Program-made: the position numbers and the translations under genes | The notes under the pieces: model-generated | The model's database searches: none | Seen by the model: the letters and a program-made list of their open reading frames with translations, nothing else | Told to the model about the DNA's origin: nothing | Shown: piece after piece, positions 1-9,709 of the stretch | Position numbering within the stretch: the stretch's first letter is position 1 | Layout: each line of letters starts with the position of its first letter | Source of the DNA: Isohypsibius dastychi | Taxonomy: Eukaryota > Tardigrada > Eutardigrada > Parachela > Isohypsibiidae | DNA: 15,657 nt | Direction: 5' to 3' | NCBI GenBank assembly: GCA_034696485.1 | Contig: JAQIWT010000733.1 | Location: 1 to 15,657 of the forward strand

Positions 1-504
1 ACACGGCGAAAAAAACCAGATCACTTTGCGCTGACAGAGGCAATAAACAAAACGAGAACCGGTCGAATCGATTTCTCTGTACGTGCCGTTCACTGGCTTG
101 GTTTACGTGCTACTTACCAGGGCTACCAAGCTACTCGAACTTGGCGTAATTTAGGGCAGGTACGCTTGTACCATTTCCGACTAATAACGGCCTAGCGGTG
201 AATAAAGTTTTGTTCTGGCCAGCATCCGTACTGTTTGCGACAAAAATTGTGGTTGATTTAGTGCAAAGGTAGGAACAGGATACGCGAACTATGGTATTGC
301 AAAAGAATAATTTTGCACGGCAGAGTTTTGATTTGGGCTGCGGATAGAACTTCCGTTAACGCAATTTCATACATGGCGATAAAAATTTTTGAATTTAATA
401 ATAATTATCCGGTTTGATAACTGTCCGGGTTATTGCGCTCTTAAGTAATCATCCTGTCCAAAGGTCACCAAATGGCAACATCGATATCACTGAAACCGTG
501 AGCT

Positions 505-519
505 GGGGGGGGGGGGGGG
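505..519. repeat. G15 homopolymer
   Basis: There is an uninterrupted run of 15 G on the + strand about 1.45 kb upstream of the FoxO start codon. Such a run can form G-quadruplex structure, and it is also a site where assemblies often miscount. No terminal inverted repeat or target duplication surrounds it, unlike the G13 run inside the MITE at 11196-11208. Confidence 0.9.
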
Positions 520-632
520 CAGTGTTCCATGCCTTCATGAGTACACCATGGCGTCAAGGATGCCCGTTCCGAAAAGAAAAAGAGATGTACCCCTTGTGCA
601 GACTTTCTTTGTAACATCATCGAATAGTTTGA

Positions 633-640
633 TTGTTTAC
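633..640 (-). promoter_or_regulatory. Candidate FoxO binding site (TTGTTTAC)
   Basis: TTGTTTAC is the reverse complement of the DAF-16/FoxO core GTAAACAA. It lies about 1.3 kb upstream of the FoxO start codon, so self-regulation is possible. An 8-base word is expected roughly once by chance in every two windows of this size on both strands, and a second copy occurs at 8379-8386 in the Pdp1 intron. This is a candidate only. Confidence 0.25.
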
Positions 641-1342
641 TTAGGGGCGGTACGGCTAGTCAATGACGCTCCAATCGGGCCGGATTCTTTCAAGTTGCAA
701 GAGAAGAGACAGAATGGCGTGAGCACATGACGATTTTCGCAAAATCGGTCCCGTCTTTTGAGAACCGAAGAAGCAAAGAAAATCGTCGCAAACTCCGAAA
801 TTTGGAAGACTTGGCTATAGAAATCACTAGTCTGGATTTTGTTTTCACGATTTCATGTTCTTACTGGATTTACCATCCTCTCACGATCATCCCGAAATCT
901 GACCAGATCGTGCTGACGTAATTTCTTTTCTGCGCATCAAGTTCATCTCCATCCATCTTTTGCGTATCGGAAGGAAGGCTGCTACATCGTCAATTACAGG
1001 TCAGTTTTAAGTGGTTCATTTGCTTTCGATCCCATTTTCCGTAGTCTGTTCGCTGCTTTCTCAAAATTGTTCCTGACATCGTATTAGTTCCGAACTTGGT
1101 TGACCGTGAACTTGAATGTTTGTAATCGATATCTGCACTCCTTTATTCACAGCTCACGTTTTGTTGGCCCTCCTGTCGTTCCATGAACCATGAAAGTGAT
1201 TCTGCGTAAACGAGCAGATGAGATCAGTGACAGTGTTGTGGTTTTTGATTGAGGATTCGAATCATCAGAAAGCCATGTGTTTTACGCAACGAGTACAGGG
1301 AAGTTGTGAATTAGCCACGATTTCGTGTTGTTCTTTTATCGA

Positions 1343-1350
1343 TGACGTCA
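1343..1350. promoter_or_regulatory. Palindromic CRE (TGACGTCA)
   Basis: This is a full cAMP-response-element octamer about 610 bp upstream of the FoxO start codon, in the likely 5' non-coding region. CREB/ATF-type bZIP dimers bind this word. The match is exact, but its function is inferred only from sequence and position. Confidence 0.35.
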
Positions 1351-1960
1351 CGGGTTGTGTGACTTGATCCAGCTCCATTGTTATTTGCGTTTATTTCTGG
1401 CACCCATTTGTATTCACGTTGTTTTGATTCAATTCAAGGTAGAACGGGGTTGTGGAGAGGGTAGGAGTTTCCCGATTTCGAAAGTGATAAGTGAGCGGAC
1501 AGCGGCTATTCGGTCGAGTGACCCACATTCTTGGCTATCTTTGCTTGCTCTGCCTCTTTATCTTTTAACCTTCACTTTAACGCAGTTTACAAAGAATGCT
1601 CTCATCTGGCTGATTTCCGTTCTAGATCCACTAGCATTTAGTGCAGCTCACGAGATATATTTTAAATTGCACTATTTTCCGGGATGCTAATTGAGCCTGT
1701 GTTTTACGATCGGTCATGTGGTTCGCTCCTGGAAAACAACTGGCTAAATGTTCTCTAATTGCAGATTGCTCGTTGGGATATTCCTTTACTTGAACTGGAG
1801 ATTATCTGCTAATTTTCGGATTGCACCGGGATAACGGAGACGGCTCCTTTCCGTTTTGCGGCGATTTTATGATGCACCCCTTTTAATTTGAGGGATAATT
1901 AGTGAGAAGAATGTTATATAGGAAATTGAAAATGACGTTAAAGCTTGTTCATTTTTCAGA

Positions 1961-3851
1961 ATGGATATGCTGAATAATCGACTGAATATGGAGTACGAAA
2001 GTAGTTTTGAGCCCATGGCTCGAGCTCGCTCGCAGACTTGGCCGATGAATCGGCTGGATTTGAAAACGGAGGATGAGGATAACCAACAGTCCATTTCGGA
2101 TGGAGCGCAGGATGATTCTGCTCGAGAATCGGGAATGGGCACTCCGAATAGTTTAAACGCAATGCCGTCAAGTAGCATTAGTCCAACAAATTCGGCTCAA
2201 GCGGGAGGATCTGCGGCGTCGAAAAAGAATTCCTCGCGAAGAAATGCATGGGGCAATCAGTCATATGCTGATCTGATTACGCAGGTAATGTGCAAAATGT
2301 CCTGATTTTTCACCGGAAATTGATAATAATTAGGTCCATGAATGGGTGAGGTTAATTGAGCATGACTGTGTTTTTCTAGGCTATCCAAAGCGATCCTCAA
2401 CGCCGGCTGACTCTTTCCCAGATATATGAATGGATGGTTGCTAATGTCCCGTTTTTTCGGGACAAAGGAGACAGCAACAGTTCAGCTGGCTGGAAGGTAC
2501 TTTCATTCCTCGTTTGTATTCGCTTTATTAGATCGTCGAATTGCCCCGTCCTTATTAAAATCTGAGAATTCAGAAAAAGGGAAAAATATACTTTTCACGA
2601 CATTTGTTGATTCCACTTCGAATAAATGTTGACTTGAATTATTTGAGTTAGAAGAAAATATTAAGTTTCGTAGAAAATCGCATTTCCGGCAAAGTTCGTT
2701 TTCTCATTGTTGTTACAATAGAGTTGATCGACGTGACGAGCTGTTTGATTTTGTTCTGACTGATTCTTCGTAGCTTGGTGCCGTTGATACAACGAACATA
2801 ACTGAACCGTTCGTTTGTTTCACAGAATTCCATTCGTCACAATCTCTCGTTGCACAATCGTTTCGTAAGGGTTCAAAACGAAGGAACCGGCAAAAGTTCC
2901 TGGTGGATGATAAATCCAGATGCCAAGCCGGGCAAATCGACCCGGCGTCGCGCTGCCACAATGGACACTCAGGAGAAGAAACGCGGTCGAGCCAAGAAGT
3001 CCTCACTTGATGACCGCCATCGTCTCGGGCTGGACTCATTACGCGGTCCCACTTCCCCGATAAGCGAAGGTGGCGAGCATTTCAACATGGAATCCCTCTC
3101 TCCACTTCATCCGATCCCGGACTTCCGGTCGCGCACGAATTCCGCTGCCAGTAGTTTTGGTCGCCTCTCACCTGCTGTCGGAAACTACGAAGACCACACA
3201 CCTCCTATCCACTCTCCGCATCCTTGGGCGGGAGACTACCTCGGTCAGTGTGACGGGGAATTTCAGCCGCAGTTGGCGGAAATTGACAAATTGGCGCATT
3301 CGATGAAAATTCAAGATCACCTTTCGATTGAAAGGAGGAGCCCTCTAACCACACTTCGTCCCAGTCAGGCTTCAACAGGATACTTCCAGAATAGTCCGCG
3401 TTATAGTTTCCCAGGAGGACAGTCATCGGATGGTCTGCCCCCGTATTCCAGCATGTCGTCAGTGAATCCTGGTATTTTCTCAGGAGGAACCTTCTGCAGC
3501 ATTCCAGAAGAACCGGCGAAACCGCGACCGGAAGTGCCGTCGCAGCAGCATGTGGTTTTTCGACGCCCTCTCAACGTGCCTCCTCCGAATTCCGTGAATG
3601 GAATCAATGGAACGTTTCCGTCGGATCTGGATTCGTTTATGGAAACGGTTCAGCCGGGGTTGGATTGCGATATAGAACAGGTCTTACAGCGGGAACTGGA
3701 GATCAGTGGCAACTTGGATTTTGACTTTGATTCTGTTGGAGGTTTGTTGAGTAATAATAATGGAGTCATACCGAATTCATTTTCGTCCGTTAACAATTCT
3801 TTACCGTCTATCAATATCAATGGACCAAAGTTGCCGCAGAAATGGCAGTGA
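1961..3851 (+). CDS. foxo: Forkhead box O transcription factor (FoxO/DAF-16 family)
   Basis: Nuclear transcription factor at the output of insulin/PI3K/AKT signalling. The coding exons are 1961-2284, 2380-2496 and 2826-3851, joined in phase 0 to give 488 aa and ending at TGA 3849-3851. The introns (95 and 329 bp) are GT-AG. The forkhead domain spans about residues 93-190: [16 protein letters not shown], then [21 protein letters not shown], and the recognition helix [10 protein letters not shown] (148-157) followed by GKSSWW. AKT sites of the RxRxxS/T type are visible at T26 (RARSQTW), T192 (RRRAAT, normally Ser) and S253 (RSRTNS). The basic RRR and KKRGRAKK segments form the nuclear localisation region. 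The acidic C-terminal block at about 413-449, containing [12 protein letters not shown] and LDFDFD, matches the FoxO transactivation region. The intron after SSAGWK is at the position of the classical FOXO intron. The start is the first ATG after an acceptor ending at 1959. It converges on the Pdp1 gene. Confidence 0.97.
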
Positions 3852-4843
3852 ATCGGAATCTATGCTGCAGCGAAGCCCGAGCTGAGATTATCTGCAAAAA
3901 TCTTTGCTCGCCAGATTACAGTGTTTTAGCCTAAATTATCCTTTTTCTATAATTTCTCATTGTGTACATATTTTTGTTGGATGGGTTAAATGTTCCGACG
4001 GCATGGTATTTTTGATTATTGCATCTCATGGACATTGTTTGTTGTTGAGTTTTGTATTCTTAATAGTCGATTTCTCCTTCATTGTTATAACTTGAAAACT
4101 TCTCTCTTCACAAGAGTTTCTGTGCCAGTTGAAACGAATATATATTTTCTGCTGCTATTAAAACAAAATGCATATGTAGCTCATTTATTTAATCTCATAT
4201 AACACATATGGAAAATATGGATATTTCTGGCCATAAACTGGGAATAATGCAACGAGAGGCGAAAAATGAATAAAAACCCGGTTTCTTTAGCGGAAATCGG
4301 GGATGATATCGGGCAGACATTTGTGAAATGCGACGAATAAAAAAATGAAGACAAAGCGGTTTAGTAAAACAAGACAAAAAACGACAGTGACGAAATATTA
4401 TGTACACTTGGATCCGCGGTATATTAATGAACAAGTTTAACAAAACTGTTAAAAACCACGGCGATTCGATTGACGGAATCGAATTCCAGACTTTTGGTAG
4501 TGTTTGCTGCTGATCAGTGTGTAGAATATCGGGGTTCGTTCCGTTACGCGCCGGAAGAAGGCGACAGTTGCTTAATACAAGAAAAAGGGCACGATCAAAG
4601 TCAGTCGGCATAAAGTTTGTGCAACAAGAACTGGTTATGTACAAAACAAAGCATTGGGACGAGCTCTCCAGCTTCCGTTGGCTCTTCATTTCGTCTGTCC
4701 AGAAAACAATTGATCCACGCCACTTGGTCCGCAATGCTGAGGTACGAGAAGAATATTGGAGTAGTAGAGCTGACAAATTGGTTGTGAGAAGAAAGAAAGA
4801 AAGAAAATAAAAAGTCGAAATCCTCTTCCGGTCCGTCCGGTTT
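3852..4843. other. Convergent 3' ends of FoxO and Pdp1
   Basis: This is AT-rich sequence with no gene of its own, holding both 3'UTRs. Plus-strand poly(A) signals for FoxO are ATTAAA at 4157-4162 and AATAAA at 4269-4274 and 4336-4341. The minus-strand signal for the Pdp1 gene is TTTATT read on + at 4184-4189. If the distal FoxO signals and this Pdp1 signal are both used, the two transcripts overlap antisense by at least about 85-150 bases. The frame at 4195-4875 on the minus strand has no recognisable motif and is treated as UTR. Confidence 0.6.
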
Positions 4844-7800
4844 TTATGAAATGTTCTTGTCCGCTTTGGCAGCATTGGCTAATTTATCCCGTAGAAGCAT
4901 ATTCTCCCGGGTCAGCTTTTCCAGTTGTTCTCTCAATTTGGCATTTTCTTTCTCCAAATACGATGCGCGAATGGCAATTTGGTTCTCCTTGACCCGTCGG
5001 GCATCGCGAGATCGTTTGGCCGCCAGATTATTCTTCCGTCTCCTGGCCCAATACTTTTCGTCTTTCAAATCATCAGGAACAAACTGCTTCTTTGACTTTT
5101 TCACCATGGGCTGTGGTTTCAGTTCTTCTTCGCTGAACCTTCTTCGGCGGGGGTCAAAGTGGCTTGTGCTTCCGGGGACTGTGGCAAGGGCCAGATCGGC
5201 TGGAGAAACAGCAAAATCTAAAACATTTAATCACACTGACGATTTATAATTACACACTCACGATATACAAAAAAAGCCGTTCGAAAAAATCAAGAAAATT
5301 GAAATATTGTTATAATCGGAATTGAGCCTTGATATTCTACTTCCGGTTGGAAAATATTTCTCATTTCGAAATTCGCCTGGATGAATTATATTACCGTTCG
5401 GCATTTCATTTCCGACGTGGTGAAGTTGATCCTTCAACACATGAATGAGTCCCGGAAGTTCTGTCGGAAAAAAATAATTAAAATTTGTGATAAAATTACG
5501 AGAATAATAATGGGAATTCCAAGAACGAAAGGTCGTACAACTTACCGCCCGGAGATTCGCGTTCTTTGGATCCGGTCGAACTACTGACTTTGTTCTCCTC
5601 GCTTCCATGATGCGTCTGTCTCGGACTAGAGCAGCTCGACTCATTTGGACTTCCGACTCCGACACCTGGATGATGTGGTCCATTTCCGCTGGACTGACCG
5701 CCGAGACCGTTTTCTGATAGGAATTCATCCAAGTCCATATACTCGAGTTTGAAATCATGACCACTTCCGACAGCTCCGCTCAAATTGTCATATGGATTTG
5801 GTTTGTCCCATATGCTGGGTCCAAGGAACGCTTGTGCAGCCGATGATTCGAACTGGTCATTTCCCCAATTAGCTTGGTTCGCTGCCGCCGCGGCTGCCGA
5901 CGACAAGACCATCCCGTTGGCCGATGTGAGATCTTTTTTACCGTTCATCGCAAACGGATGTCCGCCAGTCAACTTTCCTAAAAAATGAAAATCAAAATCA
6001 AAATGAAAGTACCAGTAATCAATAGAAAAAATTTATCCAAAAGTTCCAAAAATAATCGCCGCTTTCAAGATTACAAACACATACGACATCAATCAGTACA
6101 TGAAACACCAAAAAATAAATTCAAAATTTAAACTTGTTCTTGAAATGAATCAGCAAAATAATTCATCCGGATAAATAAGTGAATGACTGGATTGCTTACA
6201 GTTGTTGAAATTCGGAGCTGTTAAATTCCCGGTAATTTTAATTGGACAAATGCAGAGCAATAGACTGGTCAAATATAGCACATGGGACCAAAATATCAAT
6301 AATTCTCACTGAACTATGACGATATTAGTGCACGCGAAAATAACAATTTCATAACACTCAACCACAACACTATTAAAAGTTGAGACTTCGAACTTCACCC
6401 AGCTGTTGTACGCTGAATGATCGGACCCACGGACTTGATTACGCAGGCCATACTCGGTTATGTATTAGGCTATTTAGTAGTTTAAACTGGGTATCCAAAG
6501 AAAGAAAAATCAAAAAGATGCCGAATAGGCACGGAAGCACTTTCGACCCGGTTGGTTACTGTCAACTAGGTCAACGCACATAGCCCCGCCTCTCATTAAG
6601 ACAACCGAGGTTTTCAGCGCAGTACAATTTTCTTCCATGTACAAAATGACATAACACGTGCTCGATGGCGCTTCTAGTATGCAGTCCGGATAAGATGAAA
6701 ACACTGGCGGATGTGCTTCTCTTTTTGCCCTGTGTGGAAACTGTGCCAAAACTGGCGGAAATTACAGACTCGCTCTATAAGGTGCTCTGCGGCTTGTTCG
6801 TTGCCCTCACCAAACGGGAATCTTGGCTACGTGCTCTCCATTGGCGTTCGACTCGGTGCGTTTTTTCAGCAATACGTTACACACTTGCAAATGTAAAAAT
6901 GTCGCTTAAATGCATTTTCCCTGCATCAGGGTTCCACAAATAGAAAGAAGTACAGCGAATTGTGGAGACCTGAATTTCTCTCTGATTATATTTTTCCAAG
7001 TTTATATCAAACACATGATTTAACGACAAATATCAACCCTAACTATTGCAGTTAGTTATACAAAACAATTCCGCTTCAAATAATCTAGTCGGGTTGTTGA
7101 ACATGCGATATTTTGAATTTACCTAAATGAACAAACAGGAAGTCGTTAGTGACAGAATGCTGGTTAATTTCTATGATTAAGGGTAGCCCGGGTAAGGTGA
7201 TTTTAGTTTCGCAAATATTTCTGTCGTTTATTTCATGCAACCACAAAGCTACGCAATCAGTTCATTTACATTCTGTATTCATTTTCATTCTGTAAACTGG
7301 GAAAGCCGGCTGAGGTAAGCACGGCACAATATCAGGTAAATACCAGATCGAGTCTACATCAAATCAGATCACACCTGCCGTCGGAAAAGAGCGGAGTTGC
7401 CAAGATCAGACAAAACAGCAAAAATCAAAATAAGTCTGCATACTTTTTCCTGGAAAGCAGTCGGGGTAGGCATTATAATGATGTAATCCATTCCGCGAGT
7501 AAAAAGCAATCCTTTGTGAGGAGATCATTCCCACACCGCGCAAATATTCAAAAACACGGAAAATCACCGAAATAAATTCCGTGAATTACTTCAACCGCAT
7601 TTCCAGCTTCATTAAAACTTTCGATTCAAAATCCAACGCAGTCTAGTAAAATAAACTAAACACCGCTCTAGCGGAAGGAAGGTCAGCGCGGTAAATCGGC
7701 ATTGTGGTCAGCGCTGAGTTCATCTCAGGGACAAGTGGCGCAAGGTCAAAGGCATGAGCACACAGTCGTTTTTTATCTAGAACCTTGGAAAACCCCACCG

Positions 7801-9709
7801 CAAATCATATCATTTCTCCCATCCCCGAAATCCGCCCACAACTTAGAACCATTACTATGTTATTTTCTCATCGGCGTTTATAGTAAAACCTCGGCTCAGC
7901 AGATCTATGCAAATCTACATGGAAAACCTTGCCGGTGCTGCCGGCCATGGAATGACTCTGGCCTCGCTCGAAAGTAAAGTTTCACATCAGCTGACCTTAA
8001 ACTTGCTCAAGTTTTCTTTTGCGGTTTGGCCTTAGGACGCTTGAGATTCAATGGCAACGAAACAGCTTGAAGACATTTACTTTAGTTTCGTTCTCTCACA
8101 TATCATCGCCGGAAAAACGTCCGACCTCGGGAAATAAGTTGTTTGAAATGGAAGCTCACCAAACTAGAAGCCTGAAACATTTTGAAAAATTTCCAGTCAT
8201 GTTTATCGTTCCAGATAAGATTTAGAACCATCCGGCGCCAAATGATTAAATTCCGGCCTTTGCGGCACTCCCCAAGATTTCTTAATTTCGAAATTCTACA
8301 CTACAATTTTGCACTACAGTTTAACTCAGTTATACATTTAGAAGAATGACTATACGTTTCCCAAAGAATCTGTGCGTAGTAAACAATTGAGCGCAATTAA
8401 AGTTAATTTTTATGAGCAAGAATCTTAATATTAAAATACGATTTTATTGATCTCTCGATGTCCACCTCATAGAGCTTAAATTGTGACATAAACTGTCTGG
8501 TATTATTGTGCAATCACGAAGATCTTTAGCACACATTCTGAAGCACACTGTTTGAAAATTGCCATTATGTTCGTCTACCCCTGGCCTTGATATGTTAAAG
8601 TCGTGCGCGGAGTGCTTGTTCGTCCTCGTCCGTTGTTCGTTCGTCCAACCAGCCAGCCACAGTATTACCCAATAGACCCCAAGATCTGATCGATGAACCC
8701 GGCTCGTTCAGTCAGCGCTACTCTGTATTACTAACTCTCACGAGGATGCCTCAATTTTTCGATAACTTCGTCCCACATCCGCACTCTATCCCTAGACGCT
8801 TGATGTCATCGAGCAACCCAAATACGCATCCCAACGTTTGCTGCATCTCACAAAAGGTCACCACTTCAAATATTTAACAACTCAGAAAAGTACAAATAAA
8901 AAGCACCACAGATATCCACAAACGGAAAATTATACTAAAACATATCAGAACTGGTTCTGTCTCGAATTTAAGTTTACGACTTTCAAAAAACAGGGCGGTT
9001 TCTAGCGGCCCATTTAAAGTCCGGCGTGAAAATCAGAATAAATTACGAAACCAAGCCGATAATTTTTTCTAAATGCTTCTGGCACGCAGTAGTATTTACA
9101 TTTGAAATCATTTCGACGAAATACGGGCAAAATTTCGAGTACTATTCCGTGAGAATGTCCTCAGCCAACCCGGGTATTCTGACGCGAAAGGGGGTGTTAT
9201 GTAATGGGCGAATGTTGGTTAGTAGTGGCAAACGCAGGCCGCGCCAGAAGAAGCAGTCTTTCCAGAGCAAACCGAGCAACGCCAACGCATCAAGCACCCA
9301 AGATCGTTTCCGATATTTCAAGCAAACCCTGAAGTGATCGGGGAGCTCGATTCTCTTTTCCATACGGAAAAATCGAATTTACTGAATGCTAAATTATCCT
9401 TTGAATATTCAAGAACCAAGACTCGCGAATCAAATCTCGTAAAAACCCGAAATTACCGGAAGTAACAGCTATGATAATTATCATCGTCGGAGCACGCGAT
9501 GGAAATCTCAGATTCTCAGAAAATCTAACACAACCAAAATTTTATTGTTTTAAAGAGAAATCAATGAAAAATTCAGCCAATTTATTTTCAAAACGGTTCT
9601 TCAGAATTTGCTTACTGTAGGGTCGAGCAGGTGGCGAGGGATGTTCCAGCAAAGATTTCAGAGTGACCAGCGGATATACTGCAGCTGGTACGCCGTTTGG
9701 ATGGCTCAT
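4844..9709 (-). CDS. Pdp1: PAR-domain bZIP transcription factor (Pdp1/HLF/TEF family)
   Basis: DNA-binding activator of the proline- and acid-rich bZIP family, which includes fly Pdp1 in the circadian clock and growth control and vertebrate HLF/TEF/DBP. Exons in transcript order are 9709-9616, 5977-5546 and 5217-4844, all GT-AG, totalling 900 bp and 299 aa. Phases agree at both junctions (A+GA gives Arg32, G+AT gives Asp176). Exon 1 encodes an ATG after an in-frame TAA, then [13 protein letters not shown], like the family's GVLRSLLENP block. Exon 2 has a run of six Ala (59-64), [15 protein letters not shown] (81-95) and [14 protein letters not shown] (109-122). Exon 3 has [12 protein letters not shown], then the PAR motif [17 protein letters not shown] (196-212). 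The basic region follows ([20 protein letters not shown]), then a leucine zipper from about 260. Alternative first exons are typical of Pdp1 genes; I could not define any here. Confidence 0.94.
6655..6660. promoter_or_regulatory. E-box CACGTG in Pdp1 intron
   Basis: Exact canonical E-box inside the Pdp1 first coding intron. In flies, CLOCK/CYCLE activates Pdp1 through E-boxes, so the site is plausible. A six-base word recurs by chance about every 4 kb, so the evidence is weak. A second copy is at 14798-14803. Confidence 0.25.
6665..6850 (+). other. Possible coding exon of unrecognised gene inside Pdp1 intron
   Basis: From an ATG with G at +4, about 62 codons read as a hydrophobic, amphipathic sequence beginning [20 protein letters not shown]. 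The codon use looks more gene-like than the surrounding intron. At 6856 the frame meets a donor-like CG/GTGCGT, but no acceptor or following exon could be matched. I recognise no family. It could be an isolated nested exon, a decayed gene fragment or chance. Confidence 0.2.
8379..8386 (+). promoter_or_regulatory. Candidate FoxO binding site (GTAAACAA)
   Basis: Exact DAF-16/FoxO-type core in the Pdp1 intron. It raises the possibility that the neighbouring FoxO product acts on Pdp1, but one exact 8-mer is close to chance expectation in a window of this size. Confidence 0.2.
9196..9205. promoter_or_regulatory. D-box (PAR-bZIP / Vrille-PDP1 site)
   Basis: GTTATGTAAT matches the PAR-bZIP D-box consensus RTTAYGTAAY at all ten positions. 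It lies 411 bp downstream of the end of Pdp1 coding exon 1, inside that gene's own intron. PAR-bZIP proteins and E4BP4/Vrille share this site, and feedback at such sites is known in clock loops. Self-regulation here is inference. Confidence 0.4.

Larger units (their letters stand above)
1..1959 (+). promoter_or_regulatory. FoxO upstream region and probable 5'UTR intron
   Basis: No convincing coding exon is visible; the open frames here are short and have no recognisable motifs. A splice acceptor (a run of T then CAG, 1953-1959) sits one base before the FoxO start codon at 1961. The FoxO message therefore probably begins with one or more non-coding exons in this stretch. Candidate donors are CAG/GTCAGT at 999/1000 and AAG/GTAGAA near 1438, but neither can be confirmed from sequence alone. 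Other visible items are a run of 15 G (505-519), a TTGTTTAC site (633-640) and a palindromic CRE (1343-1350). A donor-like CTG/GTAAGT on the minus strand near 113-116 has no exon-like sequence behind it. Confidence 0.5.
5978..9615 (-). other. Large first coding intron of the Pdp1 gene
   Basis: The intron is 3638 bp, with donor GTAAGC read at 9615 downward and acceptor TTTTTTAG ending at 5978. It is mostly AT-rich with no clear gene inside. Open stretches at 6665-6943, 7702-7977 and 9155-9337 on + have no recognisable motif; they are discussed separately or left out. Regulatory words include CACGTG at 6655-6660, GTAAACAA at 8379-8386 and a perfect D-box at 9196-9205. Long first introns of PAR-bZIP genes often hold alternative promoters. 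Any alternative first exon would have to end in phase 1 to join exon 2. Confidence 0.7.

Noticed and set aside
113-116. Strong minus-strand donor CTG/GTAAGT near the window start
   Set aside because: The sequence that would form its exon has stops in all the frames I tried that end at the donor, and no motif.
1355-1690. 111-codon + strand open frame upstream of FoxO
   Set aside because: It begins with a non-ATG codon, has no recognisable motif and lies in the probable 5' non-coding region.
4195-4875. 226-codon minus-strand open frame overlapping the Pdp1 3' end
   Set aside because: It is in a different frame from the clear bZIP exon, its composition looks random, it has no motif, and it lies in the 3'UTR region of two genes.
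6196-6205. Minus-strand donor CT/GTAAGC as an alternative Pdp1 first exon
   Set aside because: Joining it to exon 2 in phase 1 would create a TGA at the junction, so it cannot supply an alternative coding start.
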